This document shows positions 1-10,853 of a stretch of 60,987 nucleotides of DNA, piece after piece. Below the pieces are notes generated by a model. The model had not been told where the DNA came from, made no database searches, and saw nothing but the letters and a program-made list of their open reading frames with translations. The position numbers and the translations under genes were made by a program. Position 1 is the stretch's first letter. Each line of letters opens with the position of its first letter. Origin of the DNA: Gracilaria domingensis (Eukaryota; Rhodophyta; Florideophyceae; Gracilariales; Gracilariaceae); the NCBI GenBank assembly GCA_022539475.1, contig VCMS01000383.1, positions 1 through 60,987 on the forward strand. Reading direction: 5' to 3'.

Positions 1-2309
1 AACGTGACCTTATGACCGTTGGTCATCACATCAGATGAATCTGACGAACTGTTCTTCAGTCAGCCGCTTCGAATCAGAGCGCGATGGGAATCGAATCATA
101 GTGAACTCGTTTGGGTGCTGCGTCCACTTGTCGCAGGAGCATTTAAAGGCTTCAATCTGCCACCTTAGAGACGAAATAGAGCTTCACTACACCATAGGGC
201 CACGATGAAACCTATAAAGTAGTCCAAGCGACGTCCGCAGTACCTGAGAGAAAATTGTTGCTGATTGTGGCCGTGTCCTGCCGGCTCGCTATCAGAATTC
301 AAAGAATTCCATCATGAAAGCAAAAACATTTTCAATGTCTTTGTATGTTTTGGCATCCATCATTCGAAGGAGATTCTGCCTTAATTTGAAGGTTCATTGC
401 AGTAAACCTACCTTTCTCGGGCGAAAAACAATCTATATGCAAACCTCTTGCAGAAAACTTGCATTGCATGGGGATAAGATTTGCGTTTGAAAGTTCTGGA
501 TTTGAGTTACGTATCGTTCGAAATAACGTGACGCGGATGATCCTATTTGCCAAGTGGCTTAGGGTTCTCGGGGACTACAGTCTCTTCGATTTCTGGTAGT
601 ATAATCGGTTTCAATATGCCAGGAGCAAGTTGCGTAACTGTTCAAATGAGCTCTCCTTGTCCAAGCAGACTGCATGGAAATGAACCCCTGGTATGAATCT
701 TACGGTCAAGGAGTTTTGATGACGACAGAATTAAGAGATATGGAAATTAGAACGCAATGATGGAAGTATCCGACTTAATCCTCCTCTCCTTGCCACGACG
801 TAAACTTCTTTCTCCTGTCGCCTTTCTTTGCATATTCGAGAAGAATAACTGAGTATGTCCTTTTCTGGACTCTTCAAGAACTATCACTAAAAAGTTTTAA
901 TGTGGTTTGAGAGGGTTCCAGTGAAATGACGTTAAAGAACATTACTGCATAAGAATGAGGGAGGGATTTGCATCTTACGACAAGGGCTTTGCGTTTTGGT
1001 CCCAGGAAAGTAGACAGAATTCCTTAGTCCTTCAGAGATATCCGCACAAAAGAACTTGCAGAACAAGGCAACACTCGATATAGTGCGTCTTCGCCGATGA
1101 AATGAAAACCTTTTTGCATAATAGATTAGAATTTGCTACAAGATTTGACGGAAAAAGATTCTTGAAGGATGTGCATCCTGCGAATTCGCGTAGAGACTTC
1201 CTAGAGAGGAATGGGATTGGGTCTGCTTCAAGTACAGTTTTTCGCATCTGAAGTTCAGATGCGAAAAACTGTACTAGTGTTGTAGGAAAGTATGCCACTA
1301 CTGTGAGGTCATCACGGATGCGCTTACGTCGTAGCTCGTCGGAAAGTTGAGAAAGATGAGGTGAAGAGGATAAGCAGTAACCGATGTTTTCTTTAGAGTT
1401 GTTGAAGACTTATCGGTGCATACCTGCAGATGACCTAGCGAAAAGATCCCTTTAACTTATTTCTGGGAGTAATCACGCTATTCTTACTATCCAAAGAGCC
1501 CCTCACTACTTCCTTAAGTTTTGAGATTTGCGTCCTCTTGCCGAGAGAGCCGGACATGGGTGAGATATTTCGTCAGTGGGTCTGGGATAGCTGGTGGAAG
1601 AATGGTTTTCGTTGTTAGCCAATTTGGAAGCGTTTAAACAAGTAAGTACTGTTCTACGGAGTCTCTCGTGTAGATGGTGGCGCTGAACTGACATTCCTAG
1701 CTGGCGAACAGTTCTGCGATTTTGAAACGTCCTGAGGCGTATCGTTCGGGAAATGGCGTTGCCTTCAGTTCTTGTAACACGCTGGAACTAATATAGTCAT
1801 CAGTTGAATCGCTTTGCAGAAATCGCGGTCCCGAAGTTAGCCCAATTAGCTCTCCAGCTCGTCTGCCTCACGATGACCAAGGTTTGGAAGCTACTGAAGC
1901 CAGACAAACCGTGAGATAATCCATATGCAAATCACGAGGGCCTTCTCAGAGGCACTGGGCGGGGAAACTGCTTCCGTTCCGCTCTAAGGACGCGAACCCG
2001 GGTGAAGGAGAAACAAATGCGAAGTGTCCGGAATGAGAGGGGCGACACGCTATGATGCGGTACGACATGTCCTCGGACACCGAAGGTCGGAAGGCGACAA
2101 GGGGCAGTGACCGTCTTCGAGAAGATGCTGCTGGGCGCGGGCGCGGAAAGCTTGAGACGCTGCTTTCTCCGAATGGCGCGGCTATTGTCGTCTTCCAGCG
2201 CTGCTTTTCAGACGAAACGGGCAATGTTACATTGCTGTTGAAGAGATAAGACTCCTCGGCGAGTAACGAAGGGGCACCCACGCTTCTTGTGTGTACAGTA
2301 GTAGACCAT
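1..2309 (-). pseudogene. Plavaka-type transposase remnant (copy 0)
   Basis: Heavily decayed transposase gene, read on the minus strand. Its DNA aligns by eye, segment by segment, with the better preserved transposase at 20739-23918; for example the stretch giving LRESRMQILQ-like sequence and the 5' zinc-finger region are shared. Single-base insertions and deletions break it about every 100-200 bases, so only short ORFs remain. The probable start ATG is at 2309, just before the Cys-rich N-terminus (VHTRSVGAPS here, YCTHKKRGCPF in the other copy). The 3' half lies outside the window. The family (CACTA/EnSpm superfamily, Plavaka clade) catalyses cut-and-paste DNA transposition. It is certainly non-functional as read. 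Confidence 0.75.
1231..1275. repeat. 45-bp near-perfect inverted repeat inside the transposase remnant
   Basis: Arms AGTACAGTTTTTCGCATCTGAA with a short centre, followed by the reverse complement. The corresponding place in the related transposase (about 22890) has only one arm, so an inverted duplication was added here after the copies split. Confidence 0.8.
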
Positions 2310-3039
2310 GGGAAGAAGAAATGAACGAGAAACGACGACAAGACTGCAAGGGATGGTTGTAAGAAGGGAGAAGGAGGTCGAGCGACAGTCAAGATCGACG
2401 TCATGCTGAGAACGGAGAATATATTTTGAGTTTAAATCACGTGCTTTCGTTCAAAAAGGAACGTAGGTACACGTCGACCTCAACACAAGGGTGTACTTCT
2501 CGTATTATCTACCACTGGTTATAAACCTGTGGTTTCGCAACGTTGTACGCTGTACACCTGTCCAGTCTCGCACAGAAAAATAAATCTCTTCCCTCCGCCG
2601 CCGCCGCGCCTCCGGCGTCCGACATACCCGTTACCGTCGGGCGTTCTACTCCGCCGGAGTAGAACGCCATAAAGCGGACATCATCCGTATCTCATGGATG
2701 TATTCCGTGCAGTCTATTCGTACGTTCTTCCATATCCTTCCACGTATCTTTGCTCTAAACTAACCAATCCTCACCACGTTTCTTCGCGCTCTGCGACATG
2801 CAAACGGCAGGAAATAAGTTTTCACCCTCAACTTCTTCTATTTCTCCAAGATATAGAACGATTGAAGGGTGAAAACGGGAACCCGGTAACCCAAAGCGAC
2901 GACTGTAAGTACGCGAACAATGGTTCATTTCGTTGCGCCATAGGCTCTATCTTCGCCTCTTGCGCTACTTTTCAAAAGTAGCGCAAGACGCGAGAAGCTA
3001 GAGCCTACTGCGCAACAAACCAAGTTGGTTCCTTGGCGA

Positions 3040-3770
3040 TCTTGAATCTCTGAGTGTTCGGGATAGACGATTCTGGTACTTGGTTGGGACATAGGCTGCT
3101 CTCTCGTTTATCGCATCTTGCGGTATGTTTGCTGCATGGGCATTCTTGGTGTCCTTGCTTGTGAGTTCTCGCTTCGACACCTTTCGCGCTTTGCGATGAT
3201 GGTAGGCTGGTAACCTAACCGATCCCTTTCCTTCTTCTTCTTCCTTTTGCGAGTTACCAGGTCCCTCGACTTTTCTAACGCAACGTTTCTGTTTTGTTTT
3301 ATCAATGGTACGTTCCATCGCATTTCAAATGTATCCAACGGAGAATTGACTAACTTATAGATAATTTCTGCTTGCGTACACAGGTACACCACCAATTTCA
3401 TTTCGTCTCTCAAGATCGATGTCTGACTGTTCGGGAAAAGAGATTCTGGTGCTTGGTTGGGACATAGACTGCTCTTTCGTTTATCGCATCTTGCGGTATG
3501 TTTGCTGCATGGGCATTCTTGGTGTCCTTGCTTGTGAGTTCTCGCTTCGACACCTTTCGCGCTTTGCGATGATGGTGGGCTGGTAATCTAACCGATCCCT
3601 TTCCTTCTTCTTCTTCCTTTTGCGGGTTACTAGGTCCCTCGACTTTTCTAGCTCAACGTTTCTGTTTTGTTTTATCAATGGTAGGTTCCATCGCATTTCA
3701 AATGCATCCAACGGAGAATTGACTAACTTATGGATACTTTCTGCTTGCGTATACAGGTAAATGACTTTTG
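3040..3770. repeat. Two tandem ~373-bp units in the subterminal region
   Basis: The landmark TTTATCGCATCTTGCGGTAT begins at 3107 and again at 3480, a 373-bp period. Open frames on the minus strand repeat with the unit (KKKKERDRL, CRSENSQ), but they encode nothing recognisable and are best read as repeat-borne ORFs. Confidence 0.85.
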
Positions 3771-3802
3771 ATGCGGACGTAGCTCACGAGTTGCAGGTGC
3801 AG

Positions 3803-3978
3803 GTTCCTCAAGTAGGGAACCATGCATCTGGGCATGGTTCCCTACATGAGGAACGGAGAGGATGAGGCGCTTCGCGCCTCATCCTCTCGGAGTGCGTATT
3901 TGTTCTACCGATACAGCCGATGGTGGAGGTGCAGTCTGCGGCATCTGCCGCAGATTGCGCCTACACCCGCTCCATCAT
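3803..3978. repeat. Three consecutive strong hairpins
   Basis: Hairpin 1 (3803-3854) has about 23-bp arms starting GTTCCTCAAGTAGGGAACC. Hairpin 2 (3856-3888) has perfect 15-bp arms GAGAGGATGAGGCGC with a TTC loop. Hairpin 3 (about 3920-3978) is centred on GCAGTCTGCGGC and its near-complement. The same triplet recurs at 25543-25720. Confidence 0.85.
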
Positions 3979-4384
3979 GGGGATATGGTACATGTAATAT
4001 AGCGAAGTAGTGGTTAGCAAAAGCGGTCGATAGAAGAATAGATACGAATAAAACGGTATGATTTCATAATGGGCATCATCTGTACTAGCACTAGTATTCC
4101 ATGCGTTGCAGGGTATCATTCCGCAGAAGGTATCGTGTAATGTGCACCTTAATAGAAACTGAACCTAGACTTCGCGAAATACCGTTCAGGTAGCCGTCGA
4201 CTAAAGAACTAGCACGAGTGGAAAACCCACCAGTATTTACTGCACAGCGATTCTGGACGACCCAAGCAATTATCTTCAATTTTGAAATAATTGATCTCGA
4301 TATTTTTTCAAAAAATTTACTGGACGACCCTTGCCACATTCTGGACGACCCTCGCCAAAAACTAGCATCTGCAAGAGACAGACG

Positions 4385-6111
4385 TTGGCTGTATCGAAAC
4401 AGCAAACGAGAGAGCAAACGCACTGTAAGGAAAACTCAGAAGAGTGAAAACGGACCAGACTTTCCGAAGGTCCGCTCTCTTGCGAGATGGTAGACCAGTG
4501 ACAGAGCCCTCTGTACCACCCTAACTCGGGTGTAAGACCAAAGTGGCACTGGCTATACCTACAGAAGTGCCAGGTACGATCGTGGGGAAACGATGAGAAA
4601 CTCTAGAGATCGGGTGGTATCGGCAACGATGCGACGCGACCAATGGCAGGTGTAGTCCGGAGAAGGAAAGCAACAAACAACAACAACAAACAACCAACAC
4701 CCACACGCGACGGGTAGAGCCTCCTCAGCACTGTGCCTGGAGCGGGGGGAGATTCTCCAACAGGGATGCACGGGTTTCCGTAACCACGGCTAAACTCTAT
4801 ACAGAGTCGGATCACATCGTAATCGAGTCTGATACCTCCTCGATATGACTCGCAAGTACTGACATCAACGACAGATGTTCTTCAGGGATACCGAGAGGGT
4901 AGGACCACCGTTACCAGACGCAGTTATACTCGTGAGAGCGATAACCCACGTAGGCGGTGGCGCCAGAGCCTCCCTGGTGCGCAGTCCACTCAAAAAAGCG
5001 CTACTCGAGAAAGAGTTCACTTGGGGAGTACTCGGGTTTACTTTACAAAGGTGCTGACGACGGTGAGGTCGAGCTCACGTAAGTAGGTCTAAACCAACTA
5101 TGTACACGTGGTGCACACCCGCAGGGGTCTGTACACGTAGCTAATTTAGTGTCAGGCGCCTCAGGTGCACCACCTATCCTCCCATACTATGCACACACGG
5201 TCGTGTCATACACGCGTCCACCTAGCGGTAAAATCCAGCAATGGCGCCCCTGATTACAGGTAAATTCTGGGAAAGCCATCCAAAAGTAGCCTCCAAAATT
5301 GGGTCCCACTCATACATTGGGAGTGCATCCTCCTAGGCTCACCCCTGAATATATGAGTTGCATCATCCCGATTACCACGCGGTATGCGTTGCTCTACATC
5401 TTTTCCTCCTTGGACCCGAGAACGACTTCGAGGCAGACGTTTTGCGCAAACGCGAATACGTAAATACGTGACCACGATGAGCGGTACCGACTCCATGGTT
5501 TCTATACCTCGCAAGCGCGATACACACTCAGGCGAACAGAGATTCCTGGCATCAAGACTGGATCACAGTACATCTGCTATCCTTCCGATGAATCCGAACC
5601 AGTTTCCCTATCACCCTACGGGTCAGGCGAGCGCGTCGAACTACGTCTGTGTTCTGCAAAGTGGAATATAGTCTGTTCGCTTTGGAAACTAAGCTAGTTT
5701 TGGGGCTATTTGGGGCGCGCGAGGGGATAGCAGAGGCTGGCTCTCAAAAAATTAAGAAATTTTGGAATATTAAATTCCATCTCGCGCAGTTTAGTTCTTG
5801 GGTCCCCTAGTTTTTGTAGAGGTTCTACTTCGCCGCACCACCCCATTCACTCTTTTCCGCGACCCTCTCTCAAAACTGCACTCGTGCTAGTTTGCCTTTC
5901 CATTTTCTCCCATGTTGCAATGCCAATCGCAACTCATCCCACCTCAATCATCCCATCACTTCTTCCCAGTCCACACCACCCCCGCTATTTACCTATTTCT
6001 CGCCCATCACGCGTTCGCATCCTCTCTCTCCGTCTCCGCAAACGTCATTTTGTAGAAGTCAGGTGGACAACCCTCCCCCTTCTCGTATACCCGCCTCGCC
6101 CCAAAACGGCT
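4385..6111. other. No gene recognised
   Basis: About 1.7 kb beyond the copy 0 terminus. Several short overlapping ORFs occur on both strands (for example 4521-4815 and 5254-5671) but none has recognisable motifs or convincing composition. The 3' part is strongly pyrimidine-rich because of the gene on the opposite strand. Confidence 0.5.
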
Positions 6112-7041
6112 TCAAATCCCTCCCATCCTTCTCTGCTCCTGTCCCCTCAGAATCCCCTTCGCAGTCCGCGCTACCTCCGCCGCACTCCTAAACCCAGTCA
6201 CCACCGGAGCTCCGACTCCCTCCCGCGGCACCTCCTCCACCACCTTCTTCATCTCCTTACGCCTCTTCTTCAGACGGCTCTTCCCATCCCCAACCCCACC
6301 ACCCTTTGTCTTCGGTGTAACAGGGGACCCCTTCTGCACCGCCACCCTTCCCACACTTCCCTTCTCCGTCTTTCCCTCCACACCTCCTTTCACAGTCTCC
6401 TCTTCCACCAATCTTTGCCTCTTGCCCAGCTCCTTCACCTCCTTCTCCAGCACGTCCAACCTCTCGTTCAGAACCCTATTCTCCTCCCGCAACTCTCCAA
6501 CCTCCCTTCCCGCACACTCCACTATCCCATACACATGATTTCTAATCTCCACTCCAAATACCGACAACGAATTCCACAGGCTCGAAATCGCCTCAACCGA
6601 AACACTACTACCACCCCCACTCAGCACCACATCTCCCATTTCCGTTACAATCTCCACAATTCCATCGTCCAGTTGCTCCTTCATCACCAACCCCAACATC
6701 CCCACCCTCGCCTTCATCTCCCACACAAACCGCATCTCCCTGTCACCCTCTCCGCCCCCACTCTCTATCTGGTCTCCAACCTCTAACTGACTCAGATGCA
6801 CCGCACCCCTTCTCTCCATTGCGATCCCCTCCACCTCCAATTCTACACCCTTCTCCACCTCATCACCATCCCCTCTCCTCACCTCACACTTCTTTCCTTC
6901 ATCGGCCACTTCCTTCTTCTGCGACATACGACCAGCCGCCGTAATCACGTCCTCTTCCCGCTTTGGTGACGGCGTCGGCGGTACCTCCTTCCCCTCCAAC
7001 AGCGCCAACAGCTCCTCATCCTTCACGTATCCGTTCGACAT
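6112..7041 (-). CDS. Hypothetical coiled-coil protein
   Basis: About 309 residues from the ATG at 7041; an upstream in-frame ATG at 7137 would add a leucine-run leader that looks like 5' untranslated sequence. The protein is rich in Glu, Val, Gly and Lys. A heptad-patterned segment around residues 180-220 (VGELREENRVLNERL, then DVLEKEVKEL) predicts a coiled coil. A basic stretch follows (KSRLKKRRKEMKK), resembling a nuclear localisation signal. I recognise no catalytic domain. It could be a host structural or regulatory protein or a transposon-encoded coiled-coil protein. The opposite-strand ORF at 5884-6786 is a shadow of its composition. Confidence 0.55.
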   Translation of the reverse strand: MSNGYVKDEELLALLEGKEVPPTPSPKREEDVITAAGRMSQKKEVADEGKKCEVRRGDGDEVEKGVELEVEGIAMERRGAVHLSQLEVGDQIESGGGEGDREMRFVWEMKARVGMLGLVMKEQLDDGIVEIVTEMGDVVLSGGGSSVSVEAISSLWNSLSVFGVEIRNHVYGIVECAGREVGELREENRVLNERLDVLEKEVKELGKRQRLVEEETVKGGVEGKTEKGSVGRVAVQKGSPVTPKTKGGGVGDGKSRLKKRRKEMKKVVEEVPREGVGAPVVTGFRSAAEVARTAKGILRGQEQRRMGGI

Positions 7042-7326
7042 CTTCAGAAGAAGAAGTAGTAGTTGGATCGAAGTTTCCGCTGCGATACAGTGCAATCGAG
7101 CTAAGCTGTGCTGTCCACCCCCACTGTCCAACCACACGCACTATATCCAGCAACATGATTGTCCCTGTTTCCCTCATCCCATTTCCCGCCAAAACATCTA
7201 CTGTACACCTTCGCACCTTCCACTATTTAAGCGCCACCTCTCTGTCTCCTCTTTCGCGCTCACATAATCCCCACCCACCTCGCCTCGACCGGCGATATTT
7301 TTCTCTTCCACCATAACCTTACTCGA

Positions 7327-7641
7327 TGGTTATAGTAGAACAGGAAGATATTGCCAGTGGAGGCAAGCTAGGGACTAGTGATTGTACTTAGAGTTGCTCA
7401 CCCTCTGTCTCGACTGGGGGCATGTTCTTCTTCCGTCACATCCTGTGTGGGTTGTGACAAAAAAAGAATATGTCACCACTCGACACCGGATGGGTAACAA
7501 TGATAGCACGTAGAGTAGTTCATCCTCCCTCTCAGCGTCCACTGGGGATATATTGATGTTCTCTCACATCCTTTCCCGGTTGTGCTACAAGAGAAATACA
7601 TCTCCAATGGAGACGGAGAATATAGTCGTGATAACACGTAA
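7327..7641. repeat. Diverged tandem repeat, ~125-bp unit, about 2.5 copies
   Basis: The blocks 7390-7513 and 7514-7641 share, in order, a TCACCCTCTGTCTC/TCATCCTCCCTCTC motif, a CACTGGGG/GACTGGGG motif, TCACATCC, GGTTGTG and a final GATAGCACGTA/GATAACACGTA. A partial unit precedes them. It lies between two minus-strand gene remnants and contains no gene. Confidence 0.65.
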
Positions 7642-7681
7642 AGGTAACAATGTAATAAACAATAAATTTATGCTACTATCT

Positions 7682-8003
7682 CTAACCAACCTTTCGAAAA
7701 CCAGCTATGACATGAGATGGGTTACTCGAGCCAAAGATGGCAGATCCTGCAACTGAAATGTTTGCACCGGCCTTCACTACTCCTTTCACAGTACTCAGTC
7801 CAATACCCCCATCCACCTGTATCCCTATTCTTGCGTACAACTCCCTTGCATGTCGCACCTTATCAAGAACACCCTCCATAAACGCCTGTCCTCCAAACCC
7901 TGGCTCCACTGTCATCAACAATAACATGTCTACAACTCCTTCCTTCATAAGTGCTTCTACGACCTTTATAGACGTATTCGGGCGCAACCCAACTCCATCC
8001 TTT
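7682..8003 (-). pseudogene. rpe: Ribulose-phosphate 3-epimerase, C-terminal fragment
   Basis: About 105 residues matching the C-terminal half of ribulose-5-phosphate 3-epimerase, the (beta/alpha)8 enzyme of the pentose phosphate and Calvin cycles. Visible family motifs are MTVEPGFGGQAF (phosphate and metal-site loop), IQVDGGIG (metal-binding Asp strand) and AGANISVAGSAIF (phosphate-binding loop), and the natural stop is at 7682. The fragment begins at KDGVGLRPNTSIK. An in-frame stop lies just upstream and the N-terminal half, including SILSADF-type motifs, is not in the following few hundred bases. It therefore reads as a truncated gene copy, or a 3' exon whose 5' exons are far away. Confidence 0.8.
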
Positions 8004-8399
8004 TAATTATGGCAATCTAAGTAAAACTATAGAACCCGTTCACGTCATTTATGAAGCCAAAATGGCTCCTTTCATCCTGTATTCAAGATCCCCGTAACTC
8101 GTACTTTACAACTACTTTACAACTCAGGTTCGAAATCAGTTTCATTCATTGTACACTTTCTACTCTTCCAGCTACTTTTTATAAAACATCATCACACTTT
8201 GTGGCTTGTCGTCTCATACAAGCCCTATAATTCATTCAGTACAATCACATATCATACATTTCGCTCACTTTCACAAAGTGAACCATGTTCCCGTTCTGCG
8301 CTTTTCAACCGTTTGTACTTAAGTATCACTCTTTACCCCAGCAGTTCTCCGCCCCATCTTCCATTTCTATCGTCACACAAAAACATTCGAACACTTGCA
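8004..8399 (+). promoter_or_regulatory. Upstream region of the reductase-like gene, TATA-like box
   Basis: Gene-free, AT-rich region. TTTATAAAA at 8178-8186 resembles a TATA box about 215 bases before the ATG. Pyrimidine-rich sequence just before the ATG resembles an untranslated leader. No other element recognised. Confidence 0.35.
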
Positions 8400-9302
8400 A
8401 TGAACTCCCAGTCCGACATGTCTCCAACTCCGCCTCCGAGTCTCAGATACTCTGACGTCCCTCAGGCCTCATCTCCCTCCCGAAGGACTCGGGCCGTTAT
8501 TGTTGGAAGGGGGCGTATAGGTACCATGCTGGATAACGAAGAAGACACGGTCATTTCCGCACACGAATTCTGCAGCATGGCTGCTACCTCTCATCTTTCT
8601 GATGTACCGATACTAGTTTGTGGAAGAACGAACACCCTGGAAACCGTAATTCAAGCTTGCCCTTATTCGCTCAGAGAGAATCTCGTTTTCTTCCAGAATG
8701 GAGACATCATACCATTGGTTTCGAAGCTCGGTGTGGACAAATGTTCAAAAGTTGTCTTATACGTTGGTGTCCCCTCAAGAAACGCAGCTCCGCAGGATGG
8801 TGTCACTCCTCAAAGTCCGGATGGTCTCACTGTCGCAACAGGAAAGTGGGCCTCCAACGTTGCAGACAGGTTTAGGTCTATGGATCTCACTTGCGGGGTT
8901 GTCGACGAAGACACATTTCTCGTAAGCTATTATGAGAAGCTCGTGTGGCTATCAGCGTTCAACATCGTCGGGGTCTCAAGAGGTTTCATTCCTATGGACG
9001 TAGTCGCTACGGAGTGCAGTACGGTTGTGCTCACAATAATGAAAGAGCTGTTGAAGATAGTTTCGCTTAAGACAGGTACTACTTTCAACCTGGAAGAGAC
9101 CGTTGGGCGACTTCTTGCATATGGGAAAACTCTCTTTGGCTTCCCTACTTCTTTCTCCGACTTTCAGTTTAGAAACGCGTACTTCTACGACTTTTCCCGC
9201 CAAGAAAGAAACATTGTAGGCGGTGACCCCGCTCCTTTTCATACAAACTACGTCAACGTTGTTAAGGAAAAGTTATCCCCGTCCCCATTCCCCCAGCTTT
9301 GA
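8400..9302 (+). CDS. Ketopantoate-reductase-like (ApbA/PanE fold) protein
   Basis: 300 residues from the ATG at 8400. The frame is open upstream to 8199, but that part looks like leader sequence. An N-terminal Rossmann nucleotide-binding motif follows a Pro/Ser-rich start (RAVIVGRGRIGTML, about residues 30-45). LVFFQNGDIIPLV resembles the 'LQNG' segment of 2-dehydropantoate 2-reductases. A C-terminal helical region (SYYEKLVWLSAFNIVGVSRG) fits their substrate-binding domain. The family reduces ketopantoate or similar 2-oxo acids with NADPH. The fingerprint GRGRIG deviates from the usual GxGxxG only in composition. Uninterrupted and probably an expressed host gene; the exact substrate is unknown. 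Confidence 0.65.
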   Translation: MNSQSDMSPTPPPSLRYSDVPQASSPSRRTRAVIVGRGRIGTMLDNEEDTVISAHEFCSMAATSHLSDVPILVCGRTNTLETVIQACPYSLRENLVFFQNGDIIPLVSKLGVDKCSKVVLYVGVPSRNAAPQDGVTPQSPDGLTVATGKWASNVADRFRSMDLTCGVVDEDTFLVSYYEKLVWLSAFNIVGVSRGFIPMDVVATECSTVVLTIMKELLKIVSLKTGTTFNLEETVGRLLAYGKTLFGFPTSFSDFQFRNAYFYDFSRQERNIVGGDPAPFHTNYVNVVKEKLSPSPFPQL

Positions 9303-9928
9303 GGTTAGAACACATGACTTTTCGGTGTTGTAAACCTTTTAGAGATAGTTAAACATAAAAGTTACTTTATCGAAATGACCTGTTCCTATTACATTACTTA
9401 TATTGTTCGTCCTTCTGTGGTTCAAGTATGCCCCTTTAAATCCTACATCCCTTATCACTAATACCTGGCTAAGTTTTTGCTAGATGGAAAAGGGTCATTC
9501 CACATCATTAAAGTGCACGATACTAGTAACGAAACAAGTACAAAATTGTGATATTTCTGAAGAACTAAGCCTTTGCAATACTTGGGTCACCCGTATAAAG
9601 TAAGGTAAACCTTTTATGGGTTTCAACCCTTAATGGAGGTTGTTTTACTGATCTTGATTTCTAAGCTCATGTTGAAGATATTCATAGTTTTCTTTACCCA
9701 CTTGAACCCTTACATATAATTTATGACTAAATCATCCTTTCTTTACTGCAAATCGATGCAAAAGCTTCTCGTCGTAGTAACTTTTTAAAACAGTACTACA
9801 ATACCCGGATATGGTCGTTCTTAGACTCTTTTTATACTACGAAACACCTTGTGAACATCAATCACATCCTTCTCATTCGTATACCCACACCCATTTGCAA
9901 AACGAACCCTCTCGAAAGCTTTGAAAAC
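9303..9928 (+). promoter_or_regulatory. AT-rich intergenic region with TATA-like box
   Basis: No gene seen. TTTATAC at 9831-9837 lies about 95 bases before the chosen ATG of the next gene and could be its TATA box, giving a short leader. Confidence 0.35.
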
Positions 9929-10801
9929 ATGTATAACTCAGAAGTTAGAGCCCAAGAAGTAACTCCTCAGAAGCTGGTTAACGAAATATTCGAAAATGGC
10001 TACGCCGTGATTAGTGATATTTACGGTACTCTGAAAAGAGCTGGGGAGAACATTCCTGCCGAAACAGTCAAATGCATGAAGTACATCAATGCACGCGTTG
10101 GTTTCGGAATTGCTACTGGGCGAGATATAGAGGATGCCGAGAGTTTCATGGAGCACCTGGGTGGCTACAATTTTGGCATCTCTGGAAACCAAGGCGCACC
10201 GGTGAGATTATCCAATGGTACCGAAATTGATCAGGACCTTGACAGGGAAGGCTACGAAAGATGTGCAGCCGAACTTGAGAGACTTGTACTCTCCTTAAAT
10301 GAATCGCACGGACTTCACGAAGAGCGTCAACAAGCAGTTGTGAGCACTAGAAAAGACAGTGGACTCCCGAACTTCACGTACAATGGACTGTCGAAGTGGA
10401 AAACAGAAGTTAACTCCGGTATTTCAAAAGTGTTGACATCCTTTCCGAACCTGGTTGCGTACCCTCAAGATAAAAACTGTGACATAGGGGACATTCGTTT
10501 CACGAAAATTAGTATGGCGCTAGCCTTGGTTGAAAACGACCCCCAGTTCGACACACATTTAATCGTTGCTTTCGGGAATGCTTCCAATGATGGCCCTCTA
10601 TATGAAATGGCAACCCTGGCAGTTCATGTGAAGGGACACGACCCTCCAGCAGCGGTAACATATCTTGTTGATGGGGTGGAGAACGTGCATGAGACCATCA
10701 GAAGGGTGGCAGAACTGCACGGGTACAGAAAATGCAAGTGTCAATGGTTTAGAAATGCTCTTGGAATTTGTTTCAAGTGCTACGATGCCTGTAATACTTA
10801 G
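9929..10801 (+). CDS. HAD-superfamily phosphatase-like protein (Cof/sucrose-phosphatase type)
   Basis: 290 residues. The start at 9929 (MYNSEVRAQEV) is chosen because the neighbouring paralog begins at the matching place; an in-frame ATG at 9851 is the alternative. Motif I appears as SDIYGTL (canonical DxDGT, with the second Asp replaced by Tyr). Motif II is GIATGRD and motif IV is AFGNASNDGPLYEMA (canonical G-D/N-xxND). A cap domain lies between them, as in Cof-type hydrolases. The family dephosphorylates sugar phosphates. Loss of the second Asp would weaken acid/base catalysis, so activity is uncertain. The C-terminus is unusually Cys-rich (CKCQW, CFKCYDAC). An AATAAA at 10822 follows the stop. 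Confidence 0.7.
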   Translation: MYNSEVRAQEVTPQKLVNEIFENGYAVISDIYGTLKRAGENIPAETVKCMKYINARVGFGIATGRDIEDAESFMEHLGGYNFGISGNQGAPVRLSNGTEIDQDLDREGYERCAAELERLVLSLNESHGLHEERQQAVVSTRKDSGLPNFTYNGLSKWKTEVNSGISKVLTSFPNLVAYPQDKNCDIGDIRFTKISMALALVENDPQFDTHLIVAFGNASNDGPLYEMATLAVHVKGHDPPAAVTYLVDGVENVHETIRRVAELHGYRKCKCQWFRNALGICFKCYDACNT

Positions 10802-10821
10802 CTATGATATGAGATCTGAGT

Positions 10822-10827
10822 AATAAA
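10822..10827 (+). terminator. Possible polyadenylation signal AATAAA
   Basis: AATAAA 20 bases after the stop codon of the HAD-like gene. Confidence 0.35.
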
Positions 10828-10853
10828 AGTGTCGTATATATCTCAATACCCTT

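Larger units (their letters stand above)
2310..4384. mobile_element. Subterminal region and putative right terminus of copy 0
   Basis: Non-coding region upstream of the transposase start. It is collinear with 23919-26106: same tandem repeats, same three hairpins, same end. Similarity stops abruptly after CTGCAAGAGACAGACG (ending at 4384, and at 26106 in the other copy), after which the flanks are unrelated; this makes it a candidate transposon terminus. The decamer CTGGACGACC occurs three times near the end (about 4253, 4319, 4340) and could be a transposase-binding motif. Further hairpins lie at about 2639-2668 and 2941-3006. I could not find an inverted copy of this end elsewhere in the window. 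Confidence 0.6.

Noticed and set aside
2998..3711. Repeated minus-strand ORFs (MRWNVPLIKQNRN, KKKKERDRL)
   Set aside because: They recur with the 373-bp tandem unit in both transposon ends and lack any known domain; treated as repeat DNA.
5884..6786. 300-residue plus-strand ORF rich in Pro, Leu, Ser and His
   Set aside because: It lies antisense to the coiled-coil gene at 6112-7041, and its composition is what a Glu/Gly/Val-rich gene gives on the other strand.
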